Positions 7,048-14,060 are shown, counted from the stretch's first letter. The stretch: 15,759 bases of DNA from Fibrobacterota bacterium (GCA_023436205.1 JAEZKC010000066.1:1-15759); one strand, 5' to 3'. Made by a program: numbers and translations. The notes: generated by a model not told the origin, from the sequence alone.

Positions 7048-7146
7048 CGCCCACCCGGCATTCTCCCTGGCCGCTCCCCATCAAAGTGTGAGGCCTTTAC
7101 AGCTTCTGAAGATAACCTTTCAGGCGAAAAGTCGCTGAAGTGCGCC
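7048..7146. repeat. Dispersed repeats F and B, copy 2
   Basis: The F segment (7048-7082) is followed directly by B (7083-7124, GTGAGGCCTTTACAGCTTCT), then a short GTCGCTGAAG tail as in the C repeats. The C core is absent. It lies about 160 bp upstream of the nitroreductase-fusion start, the same side on which the other B/C copies lie relative to genes. The rest of 6890-7177 shows nothing I can name. Confidence 0.65.
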
Positions 7147-7177
7147 GATTCTTTGTCTTCTTGACTTTTCTTTGTAT

Positions 7178-7360
7178 TTATTTCCCACCGACATAGATTT
7201 CTGCGAACATTATAAGAAAATCAAGCCCTACTGAAATCCTTGGACTAAATTGCTTTACTCTGTTTATAAATTCAGAATTGGTTCCGACCATAGCTGGAAA
7301 TTCAACTCCCAATCGAAGCGAACCGATAACACTTCCTTTGTTATCTGATATGGACGGAAA
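7178..7360 (-). pseudogene. C-terminal gene remnant, about 60 codons
   Basis: An open minus-strand frame from just after a TGA (7361-7363) to TAA (7178-7180) encodes GSVIGSLRLGVEFPAM, EFINRVKQF and ends PRISVGLDFLIMFAEIYVGG-K. The alternating Gly/hydrophobic pattern looks like the end of a beta-barrel or other membrane-associated protein. There is no ATG or ribosome binding site and no coding continuation upstream, where hairpin and repeat sequence takes over, so it is read as the surviving tail of a gene. The parent family is not recognised. Confidence 0.45.
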
Positions 7361-7460
7361 TCAGACTCTATTTGCTTTCGTTCTTCAGTAATGAAATAAG
7401 CTTCTTCACAGTTTCTTCTTTCTTCTCTTGGGCGCCTCCGAACACATTGTGCAAAACGGG

Positions 7461-7477
7461 CCTCGGCACAGCCGAGG
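7461..7477. repeat. Short GC-rich hairpin
   Basis: CCTCGGC and GCCGAGG form a perfect 7-bp stem with loop ACA, in a GC-rich island between the gene remnant and the inverted repeat at 7519. There is no T-run on either side; its function is unknown. Confidence 0.4.
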
Positions 7478-7518
7478 TGCCTGGGTTGCGGCAGCGACAG
7501 GCATTTTGGCATACCGAT

Positions 7519-7551
7519 GTTGTTTGTCTGTTTGCCACCCACTCTTTCATT
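7519..7551 (+). repeat. Left inverted repeat flanking the peptidase-like hydrolase
   Basis: GTTGTTTG and TGCCACCCACTC plus ATTC occur here and, inverted, at 8433-8462 (GAGTGGGTGGCA, then CAAACAAC). The left copy has a few extra bases between the blocks. The repeat ends 2 bp before the hydrolase stop codon. The pair bounds a segment of about 940 bp holding one gene, like the ends of a small mobile or cassette-like unit. Confidence 0.5.
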
Positions 7552-7553
7552 CT

Positions 7554-8381
7554 TCAGGCCCCATCCAAGTAATATTTGTTAAGCCATGAGACCAGAAATT
7601 CATAGAATACATTTCTTGCATATTTTTCAATGTCAGGCGCATGCCCACAGTTTGCAAGCTCTTTATATTCCAATTGTGGAATGTAGGTCTTTAGATAATC
7701 AGCAGTCATTTTTCCCGGATGCGGATCATAAGTGCCGTGAATCATAATAACCGGGCAGGAAATGTTTACAAATAAATCAGGATATATTCGCTCTTTTTGA
7801 CAACGAATCATATCACTCCAGGTTTCATCGAAAGCTTGTCGGTCAAATTCTCCCTCTGAACTTATTTCCTCTTGCGTATCAATCTTAGAATAGGTATCCG
7901 TCATATCATGCCATTTCAATATTTGCTCCAGAACAGACAGCTGCAAATCTCTTTCGTATTCGGGGTGCTTTGAAATGTGGTTTCTAATTCTTTGCAGCCT
8001 TGTCTTTGTTAACTCACTTCTTGCTTCTTGCGCGTATGTTCCACAACCTATAAGCGCAAGACATTTGGACATATTCGGGTATTTAGCAGCAAATGCAAGA
8101 GCAAGCATTGCTCCCCAAGATTCACCAACAATTGCTGGTTGCTCATTCGGAAACTTTGTTTCGAATAATTCTCTTAAATCCTCAACATGAACGTCCACAG
8201 AAAGCTTGATGCTTCCACTTCTGCGTTGCCAAGGTGAAAATGTCCTGAATGATTTTGACAATTCCTTTGCAACTGGATCAGAGCCTCCATAAGCGCCAGG
8301 TCCACCGTGAAGGACAATAACACAAGGGCCATTATTCCCATAAATTCCTATTCTCTCTTCTTTCTTCCAGTCTTCTATCAT
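7554..8381 (-). CDS. Prolyl aminopeptidase-like alpha/beta-hydrolase, 275 aa
   Basis: Complete alpha/beta-hydrolase of the S33/proline iminopeptidase-like group. VLHGGPGAYGG (residues about 23-33) carries the HGGPG oxyanion motif of this group, VGESWGAML (around 85-93) is the nucleophile elbow with serine in GESWG, HGTYDPH holds the likely catalytic Asp, and NCGHAPDIEKY the catalytic His. A helical cap (about 120-205) lies between them. It lacks a signal peptide, so it should act in the cytoplasm, releasing N-terminal proline or cleaving related amides or esters; members of this group vary widely in substrate. The upstream region has only a weak purine-rich ribosome site. It is flanked closely by inverted repeats (7519-7551, 8433-8462). 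Confidence 0.9.
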   Translation of the reverse strand: MIEDWKKEERIGIYGNNGPCVIVLHGGPGAYGGSDPVAKELSKSFRTFSPWQRRSGSIKLSVDVHVEDLRELFETKFPNEQPAIVGESWGAMLALAFAAKYPNMSKCLALIGCGTYAQEARSELTKTRLQRIRNHISKHPEYERDLQLSVLEQILKWHDMTDTYSKIDTQEEISSEGEFDRQAFDETWSDMIRCQKERIYPDLFVNISCPVIMIHGTYDPHPGKMTADYLKTYIPQLEYKELANCGHAPDIEKYARNVFYEFLVSWLNKYYLDGA

Positions 8382-8432
8382 TCTTCTGATCTTTCTTGAA
8401 CGGGGCCTATCAATAAATTCTTGCTACCATAT

Positions 8433-8462
8433 TATGAATGAGTGGGTGGCATTGCAAACAAC
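8433..8462 (-). repeat. Right inverted repeat flanking the peptidase-like hydrolase
   Basis: GAGTGGGTGGCA (8440-8451) is the exact reverse complement of 7533-7544, and CAAACAAC (8455-8462) that of 7519-7526. It lies about 50 bp upstream of the hydrolase start and runs directly into repeat A. Confidence 0.5.
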
Positions 8463-8632
8463 AGGTTATATCACATCGTACTACTCGTACTAAATCCATC
8501 GCTAATCATCTCTTGTGCCCCCCAACTACTCTGATTGACTTCCAAAGTGCACCGTTTCCTTCAACTTAGTCCTTCTCCAGCCCCAAATCCTGCCCGGCTT
8601 TGCCTCACTCTTTCGTGAAAAGCAGAAAGCAC
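8460..8632. repeat. Dispersed repeat A, copy 2
   Basis: Starts AACAGGTTATATCAC and aligns with 4615-4787. The interval 8382-8775 contains this copy and the right inverted repeat; its last 140 bases show nothing else I can name. Confidence 0.6.
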
Positions 8633-8775
8633 ACATCGAATAGAATATTACTTTCGTTGAAGTTCTGAAAACGGATAGGGAAAAACTTCTTTGGATTGGG
8701 GCCAGTATGTTTCCGCATTCCATTTTTCTGCACACCCCTATATACAATTTCTACACGACGTAGCCTACAATAAGA

Positions 8776-9633
8776 CTATTGCTTGTATTCGTATGTTGTC
8801 GAGTCGTACCCTTGTGTTCTCCCGTTAAACATGACTGGTATGGTCACATGGTCGGGAGGAGTTTCCCAGATTGCTTTTTCTGACTGTTTCTCGAAAGACA
8901 CCGAATAGCCCCACTTTTCGGCACCCTTGCGTAAGCGCCGAAGATTGATTTCTGTAAGAAACCACTCTGTCGTATCATTGACCATTGTTGCGAGAACACT
9001 ATCGGCGATCAATTTTGCCCTGACAGGAAAAAGGGGAGGAGGAGATGTCTGATCCCACGAAGGCGTCTCTTTGAGCCATTCTTCTGGCAATAAAAATCCC
9101 ATACACTTACCGTTTACTTGAGCATCGAAATACAAAGTCATGGCCTGGTCAGGATATTTTTCAACATGTGTCTCAAGGTTCACACGAAGGAAGTAAAACA
9201 GTAGAGCAAATGGTAGGATACCAAGGACTACGCCCAACCAGCCCTTTCGAAGGTCCCCGAACCGAACCCACAAAATGCCGGACGCTAAACCGATCATCTG
9301 AGACAAGAAAAACGGGAACGGCGAAGGAACATTGTAATCTGGCACAATAGGGAGATTCCACCAGACTGCGAAATAGAAACCCGTTAATACTGCTCCACAT
9401 AAAAGGCTTAGGAATGTTGCAAGACCAATATGAAACCGGTCGGTGAGTTTTCTGAAAATTGAGAACAGTGTGGCTGTCAGTAAACAAAGAGGGAGAACCA
9501 GCAGGAAATGCTGCGGTAGCGAAGCACCAGAAATAGCTTGGTCTACAACCACGAATAACGAAAAGACCAGCGCAGTAAGAAGAGAAACCCAGAAACAGAC
9601 AAGTCTTCCTTTGCGAAGCTCTACTTTCTGCAT
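8776..9633 (-). CDS. Membrane protein of unknown function, about 285 aa
   Basis: Five hydrophobic segments lie in the N-terminal half (about residues 10-34, 42-60, 68-91, 103-122 and 129-148), followed by a soluble domain of some 135 residues with a GFLLPEEWLKETPSW stretch and an aromatic, acidic C-terminus. I do not recognise the family. The ATG at 9633 is preferred because GGAG lies five bases upstream; an in-frame ATG at 9648 would add five residues but has no good ribosome site. The gene is monocistronic, with a B/C repeat some 50 bp upstream and a 140-base unexplained stretch behind its stop. Its base composition is somewhat more GC-rich than the ATPase-HD operon. Confidence 0.78.
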   Translation of the reverse strand: MQKVELRKGRLVCFWVSLLTALVFSLFVVVDQAISGASLPQHFLLVLPLCLLTATLFSIFRKLTDRFHIGLATFLSLLCGAVLTGFYFAVWWNLPIVPDYNVPSPFPFFLSQMIGLASGILWVRFGDLRKGWLGVVLGILPFALLFYFLRVNLETHVEKYPDQAMTLYFDAQVNGKCMGFLLPEEWLKETPSWDQTSPPPLFPVRAKLIADSVLATMVNDTTEWFLTEINLRRLRKGAEKWGYSVSFEKQSEKAIWETPPDHVTIPVMFNGRTQGYDSTTYEYKQ

Positions 9634-9683
9634 TTTGTCTCCATTCATCTTTGCTTCCCGTAGGTTATGGAATTCTGAAGAGA

Positions 9684-9857
9684 TGGACCCTCAGCAGATT
9701 CGCTGAAGAGTTCTCCTTCCTGTGCATGCCAGCGGTTCTTAACAGATAAAACCAGCTTTATAGTATAAATCCGGCGCAGGGCGGGAGAAAAGGGGCAGAA
9801 AGTTATACCGGAGTGTAGAACCGTACGTAGCTGGTATAACGCCCTATTGAAGCCTAA
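9684..9857. repeat. Dispersed repeat B/C, copy 2
   Basis: Contains TTCGCTGAAGAGTT, CCTTCCTGTGC, AACCAGCTTTATAGTATAAA and CCGGCGCAGGGCGGGAGAAA. The copy then runs through a variable segment (CCGGAG, ACCGTACG, CCTATTGAAGCCTAAT) that is also seen at about 12835-12885 and 14070-14123. It lies 50 bp upstream of the membrane-protein start. Confidence 0.7.
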
Positions 9858-9864
9858 TAATTCT

Positions 9865-9950
9865 ACAGAACATTTCGCTCTTTCAGAGCTTGAAACCGAA
9901 TTGGGATTTCTACCCGGGGCTGTTACATCTCGCGCCTTCAGCGCTGGGGA
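9865..9950. repeat. Dispersed repeat D, copy 2
   Basis: Has the GCTCT-TTC-AGAGC hairpin, then GGGATTTCTACCCGGGGCTG and GCGC-CTTCA-GCGC hairpin, ending CTGGGGA. The partner arm of CCCGGGG, present in 10622-10717, is deleted here. Confidence 0.75.
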
Positions 9951-10009
9951 TTTTCATATTCCTCTGTGAATGCACTCTCCCCATGCAAAGAAAAGATTTC
10001 AGAAATAAT

Positions 10010-10411
10010 TGATACACTACCGATTCTCAACCCCCGGATCAAAGGAACCAAGCCCCGCCGGGAGCGCAACGAAGTCAGCTCCCCGGTACGCAGTCGCGAT
10101 TGACGGATCCGCCCCGATTCACTGGCGGATTCAAGATTTACGCCAATCTTCTTTCCGGGGCCATTGAGTCCGCGAATTATGGCCCCTCCTCGGCAGAAAT
10201 CTTGAATAGATAGCCAATGTGGGGCTCTTAGGGCGTTCTTTGGTTCCTTTGTCATTCCATTCCTTGAGAGTAAGGTATTCAGCGCTAAGAAGCGCTGTTT
10301 ATTATTATAGAACTTTGCTCTCTCTTTGGCCCTGGAAAGAAAGGAACTCGGGGTTTGGGGTGGAATACCCCAATTGTTTTTAAGAACGGTGCTTCCTAGC
10401 ACCGGATTCTT
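10010..10411. repeat. Dispersed repeat E, copy 1 (internally deleted)
   Basis: Matches 14123-14590 and 15101-15576 almost base for base, but lacks about 75 bases between GGCCCTGGAAAG and AACTCGGGG, including one small hairpin. It holds the long hairpin whose tip is GGGGCCAT (10157-10164), loop TGAGTCCGCGAATT, ATGGCCCC (10179-10186); small hairpins AGCGCT-AAGA-AGCGCT (10281-10296) and CGGTGCT-TCCT-AGCACCG (10387-10404); and TTGGGGT/ACCCCAA (about 10358-10378). An open minus-strand frame runs through it, but I consider it non-coding. Confidence 0.8.
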
Positions 10412-10448
10412 AATCCCAATTATAAAACTTCTTCGATGTCATGAACAA

Positions 10449-10480
10449 ACATCCCGCTCTTTCAGAGCTGAAACCTGTTT
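10449..10480. repeat. Dispersed repeat D, fragment
   Basis: Only ACATCCCGCTCTTTCAGAGC and GAAACC remain; the GCTCT/AGAGC hairpin is intact. Confidence 0.5.
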
Positions 10481-10519
10481 TGTGAATGTTATCGCACAGA
10501 TCATCGTGATTAATATTTT

Positions 10520-10587
10520 GTCCCTACGGGACACAAGGAGGCATTTTCGGGGTACGTTTTTCTATAAATATTCTGTCCCTACGGGAC
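10520..10587. repeat. Pair of GTCCC-TAC-GGGAC hairpins
   Basis: GTCCCTACGGGAC occurs at 10520-10532 and 10575-10587, 55 bp apart, each after an AT-rich TAATATTTT- or ATAAATATTCT-like lead. Both lie between a D fragment and a full D copy, in the gene-free interval 9649-10720. Two copies without conserved spacers do not make a CRISPR array. Confidence 0.6.
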
Positions 10588-10621
10588 AAAGAATCTATTT
10601 CGTAATAATCAACATCGTAGT

Positions 10622-10717
10622 GGAACATTTCGCTCTTTCAGAGCTTAAAACCGGGTTAGGATTTCTACCCGGGGCTACACCCCGGGCTGTTACATATCGC
10701 GCCTTCAGCGCTGGGGA
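10622..10717. repeat. Dispersed repeat D, full copy
   Basis: The most complete copy with three palindromes: GCTCT-TTC-AGAGC, CCCGGGG-CTACA-CCCCGGG and GCGC-CTTCA-GCGC, the blocks joined by AAACCGGG...GGATTTCTA and CTGTTACATATC. It ends 3 bp from the stop codon of the 10721-11341 gene, so it forms the 3' flank of that gene. Confidence 0.8.
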
Positions 10718-10720
10718 GAT

Positions 10721-11341
10721 TTATAAGTTTTTCCAACTGGATTCCAGAGATAGATTGCACTCCAATGGAAAGCCTAACGGAGTTACATTATAAACTATAA
10801 TCCTGATTTTATTAAACCATCTTGTTCTTACCGGCCCGAAATTGTCTTCGATACGATAGGTACTTGTCAGTTCGTTTATATCAATCGGACATGGTGAAGC
10901 ATTTGCAATAAAGCACATTCTGGATCTTGTGAACAACGGCCATTCAGAATTTAATGGTAAAAGGCAAGTCCCCAAGGCTTTTATTCTGGTTGTCTGCGAA
11001 TTTATGCAGCCCGCTTTCGAGTAATATATCGAATCATTATTTGTGTATACAGTAATTGTAAGCCATGTGCTAACGGCTGCAATGGGAAAGGGATCTCGGG
11101 AATGTAATCTGAGATTCAGGGTAGTCTTGTGCCCAAGTGACATATAATTAGAAAAAGAGTATTCTATCGTATCACTTTTGGCCATGTTAAAAGTTGGAAA
11201 TTCAATGGTGTTATATTCACTGAGGAAAAAAAATCTATGCACTCTATATTTCCCATCATCATGAAATGTAAAGAAGAGAAAAAGAATGAATATCAGTGGA
11301 ACTACAATAAGAAACAGTTGCCCATACTTTCTTCTCATCAT
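10721..11341 (-). CDS. Membrane-anchored hypothetical protein, 206 aa
   Basis: Begins with a basic MMRRK and one hydrophobic segment (about residues 8-25), read as a signal anchor, followed by about 175 residues outside the cytoplasm. The body is rich in Ser, Thr, Asn and aromatic residues with alternating hydrophobic strands and three or four cysteines (SKAGC, GTCL, RMCF, SPCP), which could form disulfides. I do not recognise the family. Either of two adjacent ATGs could start it; only a weak AAAG is upstream. The stop codon abuts repeat D. It follows the 11470-11814 and 11892-12677 genes in the same direction; all three encode exported or anchored proteins and could be a loose transcription unit. 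Confidence 0.65.
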   Translation of the reverse strand: MMRRKYGQLFLIVVPLIFILFLFFTFHDDGKYRVHRFFFLSEYNTIEFPTFNMAKSDTIEYSFSNYMSLGHKTTLNLRLHSRDPFPIAAVSTWLTITVYTNNDSIYYSKAGCINSQTTRIKALGTCLLPLNSEWPLFTRSRMCFIANASPCPIDINELTSTYRIEDNFGPVRTRWFNKIRIIVYNVTPLGFPLECNLSLESSWKNL

Positions 11342-11469
11342 GGTATGATCTTTACTGACATTCTGTTCTTGCCATCAAGGCTCAGCACACGGTACAAAGG
11401 CTTTTTCCGTTCAAGACACTCAAACGCCTCAAGACCTGGAGCAAACTGGTGTAGGAAGGAGACTCATTT

Positions 11470-11814
11470 TCAACCATCAAAACTCTCATCCTTCTGGGAA
11501 GAATAGAAAAGAATAAATTCACAACCAGAATCATAATTACCTAATTGCAATTCAAATGCATTTCCGTTAATAACCCTGTACTCCCAGCGACAGCCGTCTG
11601 ATACCATCTTTTTTAATCCAAGCACATCCAAACTTTCCGGGTAATGGCCATTTCTGTTTTTATAGGATTTGATCTCATTTACAATGTATTCACTATCTTT
11701 TTGATTCTGCCGATGAGGACCACCCCCCGAATTGTAAATAAGAGTGACGATCAGTAGATAGCTAACGAATGCTGCCAGGAGAAAGATAATTGTCAGATAA
11801 GCTTTTCTTTTCAT
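11470..11814 (-). CDS. Small membrane-anchored protein, pseudopilin-like C-terminus, about 114 aa
   Basis: One N-terminal hydrophobic segment (YLTIIFLLAAFVSYLLIV) is followed by about 85 exported residues. The stretch IVNEIKSYKNRNGHYPESL resembles the alpha-helix-to-loop region of type II secretion pseudopilins (GspG-like), where a long helix leads to a xGxYP motif. The prepilin peptidase site (G followed by F-x-x-x-E) is missing, so it is at best a relative that is not processed as a pilin. Cysteines near residues 75 and 98 may pair. The ATG at 11814 is chosen because GGAG lies six bases upstream; the frame is open to an ATG at 11844. Confidence 0.65.
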   Translation of the reverse strand: MKRKAYLTIIFLLAAFVSYLLIVTLIYNSGGGPHRQNQKDSEYIVNEIKSYKNRNGHYPESLDVLGLKKMVSDGCRWEYRVINGNAFELQLGNYDSGCEFILFYSSQKDESFDG

Positions 11815-11891
11815 CAGCATCTCCACTACTGTCTGGCCCAGCATTACGCAATCTGCTCAGATACTTTTTTATAAACTACGATTTACACGGT

Positions 11892-12677
11892 TTACTTAGA
11901 ATCAACTCTTACATATCGAGCTGAATCAGGTTGTTCTGTGAAATCATCTATAATAAGAAGAGTATCAGAATCAAGCTTGTATGAGTAAACACTCAAGCGC
12001 GAAGGAAGGATAATCTTCCCGTATGAAAGAATATACTCGTCTTCTCCTATCGAACTCGTTCTACCATCTTTATCAACTTTGGTGATTTTGTATGTGCTGT
12101 CAGTGATTGTTAAATACGACCCTAATATTTTCTCCCAATAAGAAGGAGGAGGTTTAATATTGATCCAATCTAAACGCCATTCCCCCTTAAGTATTTTTCT
12201 GCTATAAATATATTCTGTATTATTTTGATATGTACTATCCGTTAATCGTTTAGCTATATGCTTGTACCACAAATCCGAAGTGTCGTTCATGATTTCTGCA
12301 GCTTTCATTGACCCCCAAATATCAGGAAACAAGATATACCTTTTACCAGATTCGAAATAATGTAATGGTGAACATGTTGTTTGAAGACCTCTCCCAGTAT
12401 TCGTAGTCCAAAAAGATGAATCTTTATGGCTATTGAAATCGTTGCTATGAATAGTATCATAAATCATGATCGGTAGACGGTAGTTTCGTTTACCTTTTCC
12501 CTTAAGCGACTTTATTGTTCTCAAAACGAATTTCTTCTGTTTCTTTTCCACTTCAACAATGACTATAGTCTTTGCACTATCGATTAGCTCATCGTGTGAC
12601 CAATATATGCCTCTAATTTGACGGCATGGCATTATTGAAACTGCAAATAAAAGCAAAATAATAGTCATTTTTTTCAC
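11892..12677 (-). CDS. Secreted two-domain hypothetical protein, 261 aa
   Basis: A signal peptide (KKMTIILLLFAVSIMPC, about residues 2-18) directs export. Residues 30-125 have the pattern SAKTIVIVEVEKKQ ... TIKSLKGKGK ... FESGKRYILFPD, as in bacterial NTR/TIMP-like OB-fold proteins, where the chain runs from an exposed strand to a lysine-glycine turn and a G-x-x-YLLF strand. Residues 165-261 (LKGEWRLDWI ... YKITKVDKDG ... YSYKLDSDTLLI) look like a lipocalin-type beta-barrel. Both assignments are by pattern only. The start is a GTG with AAGGA nine bases upstream; an ATG three codons further in is the alternative. A B/C repeat lies 45 bp upstream. Confidence 0.72.
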   Translation of the reverse strand: MKKMTIILLLFAVSIMPCRQIRGIYWSHDELIDSAKTIVIVEVEKKQKKFVLRTIKSLKGKGKRNYRLPIMIYDTIHSNDFNSHKDSSFWTTNTGRGLQTTCSPLHYFESGKRYILFPDIWGSMKAAEIMNDTSDLWYKHIAKRLTDSTYQNNTEYIYSRKILKGEWRLDWINIKPPPSYWEKILGSYLTITDSTYKITKVDKDGRTSSIGEDEYILSYGKIILPSRLSVYSYKLDSDTLLIIDDFTEQPDSARYVRVDSK

Positions 12678-12720
12678 TTGATCAATTCCTTTTAAGCTAT
12701 TTCCACTAGTGACTACAAAT

Positions 12721-12834
12721 TCGCTGAAGAGTTGTTTCCTTCCAGTTCATGGCAGCCGTATCTTAACAAAGAAAACCAGCTTTATAGAGTATAATTCCGG
12801 CGCAGGGCGGGTGAAAAGGGGGGGAAGTGTTTAC
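12721..12834. repeat. Dispersed repeat B/C, copy 3
   Basis: Contains TTCGCTGAAGAGTT, the variant TTCCTTCCAGTTCATGGCAG, ACCAGCTTTATAGAGTATAA and CCGGCGCAGGGCGGG. The variable segment CGGAGAGCAGAACTGTACGC to CCATTGAAGCCTAAT leads straight into repeat D. Located 45 bp upstream of the start of the 11892-12677 gene. Confidence 0.75.
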
Positions 12835-12892
12835 CGGAGAGCAGAACTGTACGCGGTCAATACCACTCCCCCATTGAAGCCTAATGAAATGG

Positions 12893-13010
12893 ACAGAACA
12901 TTCCGCTCTTTCAGAGCTTAAGAACCGGATGGGGATTTCTACCCGGGGCTCCGCCGGCGGACCGACTGCACCCCGGGCTGTTACATATCGCGCCTTCAGC
13001 GCTGGGGAGG
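12893..13010. repeat. Dispersed repeat D, expanded copy
   Basis: Like 10622-10717, but the loop between CCCGGGG and CCCCGGG is enlarged (CTCCGCCGGCGGACCGACTGCA) and itself contains the palindrome CCGCCGGCGG. It has both the TTTCA-type and CTTCA-type hairpins. The gene-free interval 12678-13169 holds this copy and the B/C copy; the last 160 bases show nothing I can name. Confidence 0.75.
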
Positions 13011-13169
13011 TTTGCTTTACCAGTTACCGTTTATTTTACAGACTATGCGTTTTACGACTCTTTTCAACTACACAAAATGCGTAGCACTACATTCCCGATA
13101 AAAACCCAGGCGCCGACGCGGGTCCTTCTCTCTGGGGAGAGGAGTGGCCCCAATGAGGCGTCTTCGCCG

Positions 13170-13886
13170 TTAAGAGACATCTCCGAGCGTTACTCTTTGT
13201 GAGTTTGAGATTTTAATAAGGTCCCTGCCAAGAAAAATGAACCATAGCAAATACCCTGGACCAGCTATCATCAAGATTATTTGAGCTATTCCGGGGAGAA
13301 TCGGATGAATAACATGCTGGAGGAGATCAAACCCGTTTCCCCAAATCCCTGTGTAAGCAGTCCATTTGTTAAACTGTTTTGATCTAAGAATGACAAAGCT
13401 AATCAGTAGTCCTGCCCCCTGATAAAAAATCCCGCTCAAATAAGCTGCAGTACTGTTCCACATATCACTGACAAATAATGATTTCCCGGCAGCTAGTATC
13501 GTTTGTTTTTCAATGTCACTGACACTTTTTGCATACTCACCGGCAAGTTTGATCAATGCAAAATCATTGTTAAGCAAAATGATTGAAGACAGTGCAATAT
13601 AGGTAAATATGACAGATATCAAAACCTTCGGATCATCATTACCACCCAATATTTTCCATAAAGACAGAAACGTCAGATAATAGGGTAACAGCATCACAAG
13701 CACGGCTAAATCACCTGCAAATATGATCTTTACAAGACTTTCATTTGCGATTGTATAGTATTGAATAACCGTTTGCGGTTTTGAACCGGCTATTGCACCA
13801 CCAACAGTCATGACAATGATCATCAGAAACTGAAACAGGGCGGCGTAGCCACTCAGCTTACAAAAGTTCGACCAACTCTTATTCAT
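13170..13886 (-). CDS. Multi-pass membrane protein, DUF4386-like, 238 aa
   Basis: About six hydrophobic segments (roughly residues 13-34, 53-76, 86-107, 143-166, 178-200 and 203-222). The layout, with the conserved-looking FVILRSKQFNKWTAYTGIWG in the second half and a final GPGYLLWFIFLGRDL, resembles DUF4386-type inner-membrane proteins, whose function is unknown. The residues between segments 3 and 4 (ALIKLAGEYAKSVSDIEKQ) form a charged loop. The ATG follows GGGGG eight bases upstream, an acceptable but unusual site. It is monocistronic, with a B/C repeat 30 bp upstream and a D repeat 160 bp downstream. Confidence 0.78.
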   Translation of the reverse strand: MNKSWSNFCKLSGYAALFQFLMIIVMTVGGAIAGSKPQTVIQYYTIANESLVKIIFAGDLAVLVMLLPYYLTFLSLWKILGGNDDPKVLISVIFTYIALSSIILLNNDFALIKLAGEYAKSVSDIEKQTILAAGKSLFVSDMWNSTAAYLSGIFYQGAGLLISFVILRSKQFNKWTAYTGIWGNGFDLLQHVIHPILPGIAQIILMIAGPGYLLWFIFLGRDLIKISNSQRVTLGDVS

Positions 13887-13915
13887 CTACTAGACCCCCA
13901 ATCCAAATTCATAAA

Positions 13916-14060
13916 AGTGTGAGGCGCTATCTCTTCTGAAGTGAAAAATCCTCACCAGATCCGATGAAGTGTATCCTTCCTGTGCGTAGCAGCGGTATCT
14001 TAACAGAGTAAACCAGCTTTATAGAGTATAAATCCGGCGCAGGGCGGGAGAAAAGGGGGG
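13916..14060. repeat. Dispersed repeat B/C, copy 4
   Basis: AAGTGTGAGGC, CTTCTGAAG, TCCTTCCTGTGCGTAGCAGC, ACCAGCTTTATAGAGTATAA and CCGGCGCAGGGCGGGAGAAA are all present. It starts 30 bp upstream of the DUF4386-like start codon and is followed by the usual variable segment (CCGGAGAGCAGAAT, CTATTGAAGTCTAA), then by repeat E in place of D. Confidence 0.75.

Noticed and set aside
7264..7542. Minus-strand 92-codon frame
   Set aside because: It crosses the GC-rich hairpin and inverted repeat and overlaps the more protein-like remnant (7178-7360) in another frame; the sequence is of low quality as a protein.
8776..9706. Frames at 9168-9350, 9173-9487 and 9443-9706
   Set aside because: They overlap the membrane-protein gene in other frames and lack family features or ribosome sites.
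9938..10402. Open minus-strand frame with a peptide including RAPHWLSIQDF and NGPGKKIG, also found at 14145-14360 and 15019-15348
   Set aside because: It is the translation of repeat E. The inverted relative at 14793-14903 keeps hairpin and loop but not the reading frame, and substitutions follow base pairing; such repeat translations are often misannotated as proteins.
10450..10720. Possible CRISPR array
   Set aside because: Repeats here are palindromes of different families with unequal spacing, only two identical 13-mers, and no cas genes.
10326..10793. Plus-strand 155-codon frame; a similar peptide at 12884-13084
   Set aside because: The shared part (ending TPRAVTYRAFSAGE) is only the translation of repeat D hairpins; no ribosome site, and the frame overlaps the real minus-strand gene at 10721.
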